A DNA stretch of 64,000 nucleotides, taken from NCBI RefSeq assembly GCF_000217915.1, contig NZ_AFOZ01000017.1, positions 1 to 64,000 of the forward strand. Reading direction: 5' to 3'. Position numbers and translations under genes: made by a program. Positions 36,631 to 46,262 of this stretch are shown piece by piece (the stretch's first letter is position 1; every line of letters begins with the position of its first letter). Under the pieces are notes generated by a model. It saw nothing but the letters and a program-made list of their open reading frames with translations. It had not been told where the DNA came from and did no database searches. This DNA is from Shewanella sp. HN-41. Its GTDB lineage: Bacteria > Pseudomonadota > Gammaproteobacteria > Enterobacterales > Shewanellaceae.

Positions 36631-38694
36631 CTACAACTTAAAGCGTTCCACCGAGCTTGTGAGGGAATGGGCAAGTTGTGTCACTTGGCTGCTGCGCTCG
36701 GCCATGTCCGTGGCTTCAGTTGCATTGCGTTCGGCCGCGAGGGCTGCTTCACTCATACTCGATTCAATTTGTTGGCTATAGGCGAGCTGTTCATGGGCGG
36801 CGTGGGTAATTTGTAAGCTCATATCATTGATAGCATCTAATGTGCTCTGGATATGGGCGATAGCGTTATGGAGAGCTTGGCTCTGCTCCACACATTCATT
36901 GGCCTGCAGCTGCCCCGTTGTTATGGCCGTGGCCGCTGCGGCAGTTTCATTTTGTAGGGCCGTGATCATGGTTTGAATTTCTGCGGTGGAGGACTGGGTC
37001 CGTGATGCTAAGGAGCGGACCTCATCGGCCACCACGGCAAAACCTCGGCCATGCTCCCCCGCTCGAGCCGCTTCAATGGCCGCATTGAGTGCCAGTAAGT
37101 TTGTTTGCTCCGCAATACTGCTGATGGTCGTTAAAATACTGCCTATATTATCGCTGTGGACACTTAAGCGAGACATTACCTCGACGGAACCACTTAATTT
37201 TGTGCTTAACTCGGCAATCTTATCTTGGTTATTCTCCGCGATTTGTTTGACCTGATTGCCGTATTGTGAAGCCTGTACTATGAGTTTTGCGGATCCACTC
37301 GCCTGCTCTGCAACGAGATTTGAGCTAGCAACCATGTGTTCCGTTAATGCTTTAGTACTGTTTACGCGCCCTATTTGAGTACTTGCTGCGCCTGCGATAC
37401 CTTGACCCTGTTGGTGAGTTTGGCTCGCCGAATGATCTAAGGAGTGGGCGTTATTACTGATATTAGTCAATAGCTTGGCAAGATCGTCACAAAGGGTATT
37501 CATATTATCGATCAGGGTACCAAATTCATCATCATGGCGTTTGGGAATACGTTTGGACAAATCACCGCGAGCGATGCTCGCTAAGGCAACATTGGCTAAT
37601 GCGAGGGGATGAAGCATTGCCCTAAGGGTGAAGAAGGAAATAAAGCTCACCATGATAATAAAGACAGTCGCAAGCACAATGGCTAAGGTTTGGCCTTGTT
37701 GAATATCATTATTCGCTATGGTTTGTAGGCGAGTGAATCGGCGGTCGGCGAGGGTGACAAGCTTATCTAAGGCACTGTTATTGGCATTGAATTCGAGATC
37801 GGCATCTTTGTAGTGTTGCTCTGCTTGGATTTGAGTGCCGACAACTTTTTGCTGTGCCTGATATAGCTCGCCAGGCGTCATTAGTAGAGTGCTAATAATG
37901 GCATACTGCTGCTCAAATATTTGCAGTAAGCCTAAGGTATCTAAACCCGTTGTTTGTTGTTTTAAAAAGATAAAATTGGTATCAAGGTTGCCTAATAACA
38001 GGCTTACATCCTGCTGGTGGTCGGTGACTGTCTTGGTATCGCTGGCATAGATTAATTCGGCCATAGTGTTGCTTAGTGTATATAACATGTCGTCGATACG
38101 AGTGCCGGTGCCGATAATTTCCTCCAGTAAGGGTGCATTATCCGGTAGCGATATGGTCTCAAGATCTATCATGGCATTGCTTGCTTGGGTTTTAGCGTCG
38201 ATAAAATGGTTAAAGAGTGTTTGATATTGCTGTTTAGCCTGCTCATTGGCGAGCTTGGCTGCAAACATCGCTTGGCTTTGTTGTAAATAGGCTTGATAGC
38301 GAATTTTGGCCTCTTTTAATGAAGCCTGCATCTGGGGTTGATCGCTGACTCTTTGTGTTAGTTCGTTCTCAATCTGCTGATATTTCCGTTCTAGGGCATT
38401 AAAGGCTTGCTGACTAAGGGTTAGCGCTGCGGTATCCCTTTGGCTATGGGCTAATGTGGCAAGACGCGACATTTTTACTAGCACTAATTGCAGGTTATCA
38501 CTCTGTTTTTGCACCGGAACCGCGAGCGTCTCAATGTTTGCGTAGGCAATTTTCACCTGGTAAAGGGAATAATAGAAAAAGCTACTCCCCGCAAGGAGTA
38601 GGATGCCAATTGCGCTGAAACTTAAGAGCATTTTCTGTTTGATGCTGAGTGTTAACATTGAGCTATGGACCTTTTCGTAAGTGGTTTCAGACAT
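36631..38694 (-). CDS. methyl-accepting chemotaxis protein
   Basis: A 687-residue chemoreceptor. One membrane segment near the N-terminus (about 19-38) and a second at about 343-365 bracket a large, mostly helical periplasmic ligand domain (about 40-340). HAMP follows (about 365-420) and then the cytoplasmic signalling hairpin with the conserved tip [32 protein letters not shown]. The signal is unknown. Met1 has GGTGAAG before it; a second Met 12 codons later (38658) starts directly at the membrane helix and is possible. It is a single gene. Confidence 0.93.
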   Translation of the reverse strand: MSETTYEKVHSSMLTLSIKQKMLLSFSAIGILLLAGSSFFYYSLYQVKIAYANIETLAVPVQKQSDNLQLVLVKMSRLATLAHSQRDTAALTLSQQAFNALERKYQQIENELTQRVSDQPQMQASLKEAKIRYQAYLQQSQAMFAAKLANEQAKQQYQTLFNHFIDAKTQASNAMIDLETISLPDNAPLLEEIIGTGTRIDDMLYTLSNTMAELIYASDTKTVTDHQQDVSLLLGNLDTNFIFLKQQTTGLDTLGLLQIFEQQYAIISTLLMTPGELYQAQQKVVGTQIQAEQHYKDADLEFNANNSALDKLVTLADRRFTRLQTIANNDIQQGQTLAIVLATVFIIMVSFISFFTLRAMLHPLALANVALASIARGDLSKRIPKRHDDEFGTLIDNMNTLCDDLAKLLTNISNNAHSLDHSASQTHQQGQGIAGAASTQIGRVNSTKALTEHMVASSNLVAEQASGSAKLIVQASQYGNQVKQIAENNQDKIAELSTKLSGSVEVMSRLSVHSDNIGSILTTISSIAEQTNLLALNAAIEAARAGEHGRGFAVVADEVRSLASRTQSSTAEIQTMITALQNETAAAATAITTGQLQANECVEQSQALHNAIAHIQSTLDAINDMSLQITHAAHEQLAYSQQIESSMSEAALAAERNATEATDMAERSSQVTQLAHSLTSSVERFKL

Positions 38695-38891
38695 ATCTTC
38701 ACCAACAGTATTAAAGGGTAAATCATCAGAGTGCTGAGGTTTGAGGCTTTTTATGCAAGACCATGTCCCTAGTACATTGTTTTTATTTAGATATAAAATT
38801 AAGTGTAGCAGAGAGTCGTAGGAGTAAAATTGTATACTGTGTTTTGATTGTAGTAGCTAGTGGCATTGAGTCATCATAAGAAGGACAGAAA

Positions 38892-39518
38892 ATGAAAACC
38901 GTGATGTTAGGTAATGAGGCGATAATACCGAGTAAAATCCTTTGTATTGGGCGCAACTATGTCGAGCATATCTATGAGCTAGGCAATGAGATGCCAGAGG
39001 ATATGGTCGTGTTTTTAAAGCCTAATTCTGCCATTTCGCCCCAACTGCTTGCCGAGCATCAAGGTGAAACCCTGCACTATGAAACCGAACTGTGTTTTAT
39101 GTTCCAAGATGGTCGTTTTAGTGGTGTTGCCGTTGGGTTAGATCTCACTAAACGTGATTTACAAAGCAAGTTAAAAGCCAAGGGATTGCCCTGGGAGCGG
39201 GCAAAGGCCTTCGATGGCGCCGCCTTATTCAGCCCCTTTGTGGCGATTGATAATGCCGAGGCGCCGCTGCATTTTACCTTGAGTATCAATGATAATTTGG
39301 TCCAAGAAGGGCATATCGATTTAATGATCTACAAACCTCAGACCATATTGTCCGAGTTGCAAGCCTTTATCAGCCTAGAGGACGGCGATATTGTGATGAC
39401 AGGTACGCCTAAGGGCGTGGGAGTGATCCCCACTGAGAGTGTATTTAACGTCACACTGAGCCGTGGCCTGCAAGCGAGCACAGAGCCTTTGCTCGAGTGG
39501 CAATGGCAGGTATCTTAA
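38892..39518 (+). CDS. fumarylacetoacetate hydrolase (FAH) family protein
   Basis: A 208-residue member of the FAH superfamily. The opening ILCIGRNYVEHIYELGNEMPEDMVVFLKPNSAI and LHYETELCFMF with the metal-binding acidic residues are typical, as is the C-terminal EDGDIVMTGTPKGVGVI. Relatives act as acylpyruvases or decarboxylases on 2-oxo acids; the substrate here is unknown. A strong ribosome-binding site (AAGAAGGA) precedes the ATG. It is a single gene. Confidence 0.9.
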   Translation: MKTVMLGNEAIIPSKILCIGRNYVEHIYELGNEMPEDMVVFLKPNSAISPQLLAEHQGETLHYETELCFMFQDGRFSGVAVGLDLTKRDLQSKLKAKGLPWERAKAFDGAALFSPFVAIDNAEAPLHFTLSINDNLVQEGHIDLMIYKPQTILSELQAFISLEDGDIVMTGTPKGVGVIPTESVFNVTLSRGLQASTEPLLEWQWQVS

Positions 39519-39626
39519 GCTTTGAAAAGATTGAAATTCGCACGACTAATATGAATAAATAGCGAAGTCATCAGTGCTGCTACGGCGAGTTACCTGCAAT
39601 ACCGCCGTAGTTTGGATTCAAATTTG

Positions 39627-39869
39627 TTAGAGTCCCGCGACGGCTTCCATATCGAGTTCGATATCTGTGCAGCCTTTAGCGCAGTAGATCCCCGCCGCTT
39701 GTTCAGCTTTTGCCTGCTCAGGCAATATCACTTTTAGTGTTTGTTTACAGTGAGGACATTGCACTGGCTGACCCTTGAATACCCGCTTAATCAGGTTCTT
39801 CTGCTCATTGAACGAGGTCGCAGTGGTTTGATTTAATAGGGCAAAGGGGCTAGTAGAAGCAGTTGTCAT
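39627..39869 (-). CDS. small zinc-binding hypothetical protein
   Basis: An 80-residue protein. CPHCKQTL and IYCAKGC supply four cysteines in a CxxC...CxxxC pattern, suggesting a zinc ribbon. The rest is acidic at the end (DIELDMEAV). No named family is recognised. The AAGGAT upstream is farther than usual. It lies downstream of the GH20 gene region on the same strand but after a gap, so it is probably independent. Confidence 0.65.
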   Translation of the reverse strand: MTTASTSPFALLNQTTATSFNEQKNLIKRVFKGQPVQCPHCKQTLKVILPEQAKAEQAAGIYCAKGCTDIELDMEAVAGL

Positions 39870-40000
39870 CGGCAGGGGGATCCTTAGGCTTGATAAAGTG
39901 TTATCACGAGAGTGTCATTGCGAATAGCGAGATTATAGCCTGAGTTGCTCTGTGATTGAAAAGCCTCAATGTAAGAGCGTTAAGCTCATGCATAACGCAT

Positions 40001-40022
40001 CGGCCATCAGATGTGATGGCCG
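40001..40022. other. stem-loop just past the hexosaminidase stop
   Basis: CGGCCATCA and TGATGGCCG form a perfect 9-bp stem with a 4-base loop, 18 bases beyond the hexosaminidase stop. No T-run follows, so it may stabilise the mRNA end rather than terminate. Confidence 0.5.
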
Positions 40023-40039
40023 ACTTCCGCGAGATATCA

Positions 40040-42754
40040 CTAGAGGGTTTTTTTCCAAGTCGATGGGCGGGAGTAACGCGCACCATCTTTGACTCTGGCG
40101 CGGATGTGTTTGACATCATTAAGCTTGAAAGCTTGGCGGTAGGTTTGCCAAGATCCTGAGTCGAGTTGGTATTCCAGTTCGGTATTGGGATATAAGCTAT
40201 TGAGCACTAAGTGTTGATTTTCAACACGTATTCCAGGCGGGGCTATGCGGTAGAAAACTCCCGCTTTTGCTAACTTAGGCCGCACTTTATTGGCGTACAC
40301 AGCGGCGAAGGTTTGCCAATCCTGTTTGAGTACTTGCTCGGCTTGGCCATTGAGTTGGCTGGCAAAATGTTGAGTCTGTTGGCTATAGATTTTACCTTGA
40401 TAATCATAGGCTAATTCCCATGGCGCCCTATGCCATGCCCGTTCGGCGAGGGCGATCATGCGCGGGAATAGCATGTATTCTGCTTGCTCGTCCGATTGCA
40501 CCATTTCGCTCCAAAGGTGCCCCTGCAAGCCGTAAAAACCCTGTTCTGGCTTGAGCTGACTTTGGCTATCGTCTGCGATAAATGGCTGATTTAAGCTATT
40601 ACGCCAGCGCTCAGCATGGGCGGGCAGGTTGTCGGGCATAAAGCTAAACACCTTAAAACTGTCTATGGCCCTTGCGGCCCAATGATTACCGCGCTCATCT
40701 GGATGGCTAGCATAGGGGAAATCAAAATAGGTGACTTCTGGCGTTGAGATCACGACCTTCCAGCCAAGATTTGCTTGCTTATGGGCGATTTGATGGCCGT
40801 TGTCCGAAATCAGCGACCAAGCGTTAGATTGCACCTGTGCGGGCATCTTTTCTGGGCGCACCTCACCCATGCCATCATTCCAGCCTGCGGCAATAATCCC
40901 TTTATCCGCCAAAATGTTAGCGACACGCTCGATAAAGTAACCATTGAGTGAGTGCAGCCCAGCTAACTTATCGGCTTTTTGTTGCTTCATCGCGATACAC
41001 GCGGGGGACTCTACCCAAGCGCCCGCGGTTTCATCGGCGCCTATGTGGTAATGCACTAAGGGAACGCCTGCGGCTTGGTGCATTTTTTTGACTTCATCAA
41101 TCACAGTATCGATAAAATGATAGGTGCTCGGCAGGCACACATTGAGTGTGTTGTCGTGGTAGTACTGGATGGAAGAATATTGGGTTTTATCCGCGAATTC
41201 AGTCAGTAAAAACTCCTCCGCCTTAGCTTTTTCTCCCTTAGCGAGGTAATGGCGATAACGCGCCTCCATGGATTTTATCGCGGCGCGGGAATGCCCCGGC
41301 ATGTCCAGTGAAGGGATCACTTCGATATGGTGGGCATCTGCCAGTTGCAAAATTGCTTGGTATTGCGCCACGGTTAAGTAGCCATCGACGGGGTTTACGT
41401 CCGCTATGCCGCTACCCAGTTGTGGCAATAAACAGCTTTGCTCGGTTAAATCGAAACAACGTTTTGCGCCCACATCGGTCAGTTCGGGTAAGCCGGGTAT
41501 GGCTAAACGCCAGCCTTCATCGTCGGCTAAGTGCAAATGCAGCTTATTGATTTTATAGGCGGCGAGCTGTGGAATGATGCGTTTAATAAAATCGAGCGAG
41601 TGGAAGTTACGGGCTAAATCGATATGCAGGCCGCGAAAGGCGTAGCGAGGTTGGTCTTGAATATCGATGGCGACGAGTTGCTCGTCACTTAAACTGATCA
41701 GCCCTGCTAGGCTTTGCAGGCCATAGAAGAGTCCCGCCTCACTGCCCGCTCGAATACTAATTTGCTCAGCTGTTATGGTTAACCGATAGGCTTCGCGGTT
41801 TTTAATTTCACTATCGCGGGCTTCAGTGTTGGCGACGTTAGGATCTTGAGCATCGAGCTGCAATAACAGTGGTGTGCCTTTGTCCTTGGCCGAAAAGCCT
41901 AAAGAATCGAGGTAATCAAACGCCGCCTGCCGCCCCTTAAAATCTACCGCCGCAGCCGTGATTCGATAACCTTTGGCAAGGGATAAGGGCGCCGAGTCTA
42001 GGCTTTGGCTGTGAAGTGGCGTGGGGATGAGTTTGCCACTAATGTCAGGCGTCTTGCCTGCGTCTGCGGCTAAGGCTTGGTATTGCTCGGCTAAATACTG
42101 ACCATCGGCGAAGGGGGTTGCATCGTTTTTTGCCAGTAGGAATTGTTTATCGACATTAAAAGGTGCGAGGTAAGCTTGCTCGGGCAGACCCGTCTCTTTA
42201 TTGCGCTGGGTTTGAGTGCTCTTTATAGGCTGCGCCTTATCGCCCATAGCGACAAAGAAGTTTGGCATAAACTCGGAGCGGGTGATTTGGCTGCCTTGGC
42301 TATAAAACTCAATACGGTAAACTTGATTGGCAACGAAGCCCTTAAAGCTGGCTTTAGGGACGATTTTATGTAAATCGCCATTGATATGCTCAATGTTAAA
42401 GTCACCCGCATCGACAAAATAAACGGGCGATAGCTGGCTGAAATAGATCTGCCAATCGCCGTGATTTAACTCTTCGTTAGATAACTGAGTGGGCAGGGTC
42501 AGCTCAATGGCAGAGCGATAGCATTGGGCTTCTTTAGCGGGACAGGTTTCAAGGTAACTGGCGGTTAACTGATAACTTAACTGAAGTTTGTCGGCCAATT
42601 GATTCAGCGCGACATGATTTGCCTCCTGCACTGTATCGGCGGCCTGCACTGATGAGCTAGCAAGTATTGAAAGCGCTGGCATCGCGGGAAGCACGGCCAT
42701 TATGCCGCTGACTAAGGCCGTCCTAATCCTCTGCCACTTTATTTTCCCTTTCAT
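40040..42754 (-). CDS. GH20 beta-N-acetylhexosaminidase (chitobiase type)
   Basis: About 904 residues. The N-terminal signal peptide (about 8-40) sends it to the periplasm or outer surface. A chitobiase N-terminal carbohydrate-binding-like domain (about 45-170) precedes a GH20 b domain and the GH20 TIM barrel (about 375-790). The catalytic Asp-Glu pair is in HYHIGADETAGAW, and RGLHIDLARNFHS and HLHLADDEGWRLAI are barrel signatures. A C-terminal domain follows. It splits GlcNAc from chitin oligosaccharides. A GTG at 42766 overlaps the kinase stop (GTGA); ATG 42754 has AAAGGA and is preferred. It is third in an MFS-kinase-hexosaminidase operon. Confidence 0.92.
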   Translation of the reverse strand: MKGKIKWQRIRTALVSGIMAVLPAMPALSILASSSVQAADTVQEANHVALNQLADKLQLSYQLTASYLETCPAKEAQCYRSAIELTLPTQLSNEELNHGDWQIYFSQLSPVYFVDAGDFNIEHINGDLHKIVPKASFKGFVANQVYRIEFYSQGSQITRSEFMPNFFVAMGDKAQPIKSTQTQRNKETGLPEQAYLAPFNVDKQFLLAKNDATPFADGQYLAEQYQALAADAGKTPDISGKLIPTPLHSQSLDSAPLSLAKGYRITAAAVDFKGRQAAFDYLDSLGFSAKDKGTPLLLQLDAQDPNVANTEARDSEIKNREAYRLTITAEQISIRAGSEAGLFYGLQSLAGLISLSDEQLVAIDIQDQPRYAFRGLHIDLARNFHSLDFIKRIIPQLAAYKINKLHLHLADDEGWRLAIPGLPELTDVGAKRCFDLTEQSCLLPQLGSGIADVNPVDGYLTVAQYQAILQLADAHHIEVIPSLDMPGHSRAAIKSMEARYRHYLAKGEKAKAEEFLLTEFADKTQYSSIQYYHDNTLNVCLPSTYHFIDTVIDEVKKMHQAAGVPLVHYHIGADETAGAWVESPACIAMKQQKADKLAGLHSLNGYFIERVANILADKGIIAAGWNDGMGEVRPEKMPAQVQSNAWSLISDNGHQIAHKQANLGWKVVISTPEVTYFDFPYASHPDERGNHWAARAIDSFKVFSFMPDNLPAHAERWRNSLNQPFIADDSQSQLKPEQGFYGLQGHLWSEMVQSDEQAEYMLFPRMIALAERAWHRAPWELAYDYQGKIYSQQTQHFASQLNGQAEQVLKQDWQTFAAVYANKVRPKLAKAGVFYRIAPPGIRVENQHLVLNSLYPNTELEYQLDSGSWQTYRQAFKLNDVKHIRARVKDGARYSRPSTWKKTL

Positions 42755-42762
42755 TCGTCCTT

Positions 42763-43605
42763 TCACTTAACTGAGTCCTTTTGTTGTAAAAACCACTGCG
42801 CGGCGCCTATGAGTGCCGCATTGTGATGTTGGCTGGCTGAAATCGTCAAGTCCGCCAGTTGTGGGCCATAGGCTAAGCTCTGCAATTTCTGTTTAAGTGC
42901 CTCAATAAAAAAGGGAAAGCTTTGGCTTGCTGAGCCGCCAAGGACGATATCTTGGGGATCGTATACCAGTAAGGTTTGGGCGATCATGTGCGCCAAGTGT
43001 TCACCAAAATGGACGAAAGCTTGCAGTGCTTGGCTGTCACCTTCACAGGCTTTTTGGTACAAATGCTCGCCACTCATTTGGTGATGAGTGGTAAAGTACT
43101 GCCCCGAGCAGTAGTGTTCAATAATGCCATCGCGATAACTCAAGCTGCCGATTTCACCTGCGGCGCAATGCTTACCCGAATACAGCTGACCATTAAAAAT
43201 CACCCCAGCGCCCACGCCTGTGCCTAAGGTAATCCCGAGCATGTCTTGATTGCTATTGAGCACAGCTTCACCGAGGGCGAAGAGGTTAGCGTCGTTATTC
43301 ACAACGACTTCAATTTCAAAGGTATTTTGCAGTTGTTGGGCTAACTGCGTTGCCGTCAGCGCCGGGATGTTGAGCACTTCGAGTAAAGTGCCGCTGTGCA
43401 TATCCACCATGCCGGGCACTCCGATGGAAATACCGTAGGTTTCAGGCGTGAGGTGGCTGTGGATGCAGGTCACAAGGAAATCGAATAATTGTTCAAAATT
43501 GCCATCGGCGGGAACGGGATACCGCCAAGTGTCGAGTAAGTTTTTACCTTCCACCTGTGCCAACATCAGTTTAGTTCCCCCAAGATCTAAACATAGGACG
43601 CTCAT
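42763..43605 (-). CDS. ROK family sugar kinase (probable amino-sugar kinase)
   Basis: A 280-residue kinase. CLDLGGTKLMLAQV is the ATP-binding loop and VNNDANLFALGEAV carries the catalytic Asp. GITLGTGVGAGVIFNGQLYSGKHCAAGEIG fits a ROK kinase. The cysteine zinc motif (CxCGxxGCxE) that most ROK kinases have is missing: the segment reads EIGSLSYRDGIIEHYCSGQYF with one cysteine. Its position between a sugar permease and a hexosaminidase suggests GlcNAc or glucosamine as substrate, which is inference. It overlaps the MFS gene by 4 bases and may overlap the hexosaminidase start. Confidence 0.82.
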   Translation of the reverse strand: MSVLCLDLGGTKLMLAQVEGKNLLDTWRYPVPADGNFEQLFDFLVTCIHSHLTPETYGISIGVPGMVDMHSGTLLEVLNIPALTATQLAQQLQNTFEIEVVVNNDANLFALGEAVLNSNQDMLGITLGTGVGAGVIFNGQLYSGKHCAAGEIGSLSYRDGIIEHYCSGQYFTTHHQMSGEHLYQKACEGDSQALQAFVHFGEHLAHMIAQTLLVYDPQDIVLGGSASQSFPFFIEALKQKLQSLAYGPQLADLTISASQHHNAALIGAAQWFLQQKDSVK

Positions 43606-44894
43606 AATAGCTTGTTGCCTCTCGTGTTATTGGTTGCCATTGGCTCGGCATCCTTTGATGCCGCTTTAGCTGAAAATAGAGTGGTGTTTTTAATCAAGGG
43701 ACGAGCCGTTAGGGCCACATAACCTATGTAACTCATAGGGATTAACAGCACTAACATCCCGAGTCGTAATTCGCCGGAAAGCTCACTGATAACGCCAATG
43801 ATCGGCGAGATAAACGCGCCACCGATAATGCCAGTGCAGAGAATGCCGGCGAATGATCCGTGATCTTGGGCGCGAGAATTGAGCGCCAGTGAAAAGATCA
43901 CTGACCACATGATAGAAATGAAAAAGCCAACCAATGGGAAACAAATTAATGCTAGTTGGCTCGGTCCCCATATCGCCACCAGAAAACAAACCAGTGAACT
44001 AAGGGAAAAACTGAGCAGCAAGATCTGACTGTCGATAAGCTTAAGTAGCAGTAAACCGAGTAAACAGCCGAGTGTCATGTAAAACCAAAAATCGCTGACC
44101 ACATTGGCACCGACACTTAAGGTATCAAGACCATGATATTGTGATAAAAAGACCGAAATACTGTTGGCAAGCCCTTGCTCAAGTGCGACATAGGCGGCGA
44201 TAGCGAAGAAGAATTTCAAAACGGTTTTATCTTTGAAAAGGCGCAAATGGGTCTCGAGAGCCCCCGCCGACTCCTCTGCCAATTTATCCACTTTGGGCAT
44301 CTTCACTAGGCTGGCAAAGAGCACCATGGCGAGCGCGACCACGGCAAATAACCAATACATGGCAAGCCAACTCATATTCTCGGGCAATAGCTGTTGCACA
44401 TAGTTGGCTGATGCAACACTGGCTTGATCTAAGGCGACAAAATGCTGATACACCAGCGGCGCTAAGGTTGCGGCGCCGCCAAAGGCGAGTTGGGCTAGAA
44501 CAGAGAAAAAGGCAAAATGCTCAGGCCCCGCGGCTTGGCGCAGTAAGGGATTCACTGCCACCTGTAATAAGCTCATGCCAGTGCCGATGCAAAACAGGCT
44601 AAACATAGCGATGCTAAAGGTAGGGAGACACACAAAAGTGACGGCGCCGATAAACGCCAGACTAAAGGCTAAGATGATCACCCGTTTTTCACCGTACTTA
44701 TCCACCAAAATCCCCGCAGGAATCGATGTCACGCCGTAGGCGATAAAAAACGCAAAGGGAAATAACCCCGCCAACGTCAGGCCGATAGCATAACTGTCTA
44801 TTAACGCAGGGAAAATCGGCCCCATGCTGTTGGTCATCAAGGAAATCACAAAGAAAGTGCAGAGGACAAACAGTATGATGAGTTTGTGTTTCAT
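43602..44894 (-). CDS. MFS sugar transporter of the FHS type
   Basis: About 430 residues with twelve predicted helices. IPAGILVDKYGEKRVI is the MFS loop 2-3 motif, and FCIGTGMSLLQVAVNPLLR recalls FucP/FHS sugar-proton symporters. It probably imports an amino sugar or oligosaccharide product in the inner membrane. The frame extends to a GTG at 44987, but the first 31 residues are not membrane-like and MKHKLIILF begins the first helix. It is the first gene of the operon with the kinase and hexosaminidase, and is divergent from the AraC gene. Confidence 0.87.
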   Translation of the reverse strand: MKHKLIILFVLCTFFVISLMTNSMGPIFPALIDSYAIGLTLAGLFPFAFFIAYGVTSIPAGILVDKYGEKRVIILAFSLAFIGAVTFVCLPTFSIAMFSLFCIGTGMSLLQVAVNPLLRQAAGPEHFAFFSVLAQLAFGGAATLAPLVYQHFVALDQASVASANYVQQLLPENMSWLAMYWLFAVVALAMVLFASLVKMPKVDKLAEESAGALETHLRLFKDKTVLKFFFAIAAYVALEQGLANSISVFLSQYHGLDTLSVGANVVSDFWFYMTLGCLLGLLLLKLIDSQILLLSFSLSSLVCFLVAIWGPSQLALICFPLVGFFISIMWSVIFSLALNSRAQDHGSFAGILCTGIIGGAFISPIIGVISELSGELRLGMLVLLIPMSYIGYVALTARPLIKNTTLFSAKAASKDAEPMATNNTRGNKLL

Positions 44895-45377
44895 GTGCTT
44901 AGCCAATTGAATTAAGTGAAATTCATTGTGGCCTGACGCTCGCTTTGGTGGTGATACGAATGGTGCCTCTGTCGATACTTTTCTCACATATGCAAATCAT
45001 GTTCGCGCTGATTTGGCGGATTTACGTCGGGTGCTACAACTACAAATAGTGTGCTGTAGATAGCTGCTGCGAATGGGCATAGGTAAAACCGTGTTTTAGC
45101 CTCTGCTGATAAAGTGTTTACTTGTAAAATGATTACCTTTAATTAACATTGGATAGAATAGTATCGGAGTAACAGAGTTGAGTATCACTGTAGGGCTGGC
45201 TTGCTATAGACAATAGTGCGCGAGGCACTGCTATTTACGCGCTCTGATAGATCAAGGCTCGCATTAAAAAATAAGGCCTATGTGCTTGAATCAGTTAATA
45301 GGGAATAACCGTTAGCGTAAGTGAATGCAGGGCTGATTGAAGCTAAGGTAAAGGAATGAGTAACTGGAGTTTAATGG

Positions 45378-46262
45378 ATGAAACCTCTGTGTGAAAAAGT
45401 GATCCCCGATGAAAACAGCTCTTGGCGTTACTTTCGTTATGAATGGGACCACATGGATCTCAACTGGCATTATCACCCCGAGTACGAAATCTGCTTAACC
45501 CTTAACAGCTATGGAATGCGTTATGTGGGCGATCATATTGCCCGTTATGGCGATTATGATTTAGTGATCATAGGCCCGGATATGCCCCACGGCTGGCAAT
45601 CCGAAGTGGATCTTAATGCCAATGGTGATATGGGGCCTGAGGTGGTATATGTTGCGCAAATTCCTGCGGCCTGGTTGCACCAAATTGTGAATGAGCAGCG
45701 CGAGTTAGCGTCCTTGAATTCCCTTTTGACCCATGCCAAACGGGGTGTGTTGTTTAGTGAGGAAACGGCGCGTAAGACCCATAGTGTGTTTATTGCGATG
45801 GAGACGGCCAATCCCTTTAAACGCTATATTTTGTTATTGGAATTATTAGCCTTATTACAACAGGATAGTCAGCAGGAACTCTTGTCGAGCACCTTGTTTA
45901 CCCACGGCAGTAAGCTCGACTTTACCGTGAAAAAGCTCGATAAAGTGATTGAGCATATCTATGACAATTACACTCAGGCCTTGTCGGCACAGGAGTTGGC
46001 AAAGTTGGCGCACATGAGCACCAATCATTTCCATCGCTTCTTTAAAAAACGCACCGAGAAGACTTTAACCGAGTTTATTAACCAACTTAGAATCGCTAAA
46101 GCTTGTAAATTGTTGATCACCAACCAGAGCCCTATATCGATGATCAGCGATCAATGTGGTTTCAATAACCTATCTAATTTTAATCGCCGCTTTATCCAAT
46201 TCAAAGGTGTCACTCCTAGTCGGTTTAGGCAGCGATTTAGTCACAAACAAAGGGCAATTTAA
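45378..46262 (+). CDS. AraC family transcriptional regulator
   Basis: A 294-residue regulator. The N-terminal cupin-like part has WDHMDLNWHYHPEYEICL and DYDLVIIGPDMPHGW (about 18-75), a sugar-sensing type domain. The C-terminal double helix-turn-helix (about 190-290) has LSAQELAKLAHMSTNHFHRFFKKRTEKTL and ISDQCGFNNLSNFNRRF. It is divergent from the MFS-kinase-hexosaminidase operon and is the obvious local regulator. It ends in a TTAA shared with the halogenase-like gene. The region 44895-45377 before it holds no other gene; operators are not obvious. Confidence 0.9.
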   Translation: MKPLCEKVIPDENSSWRYFRYEWDHMDLNWHYHPEYEICLTLNSYGMRYVGDHIARYGDYDLVIIGPDMPHGWQSEVDLNANGDMGPEVVYVAQIPAAWLHQIVNEQRELASLNSLLTHAKRGVLFSEETARKTHSVFIAMETANPFKRYILLLELLALLQQDSQQELLSSTLFTHGSKLDFTVKKLDKVIEHIYDNYTQALSAQELAKLAHMSTNHFHRFFKKRTEKTLTEFINQLRIAKACKLLITNQSPISMISDQCGFNNLSNFNRRFIQFKGVTPSRFRQRFSHKQRAI

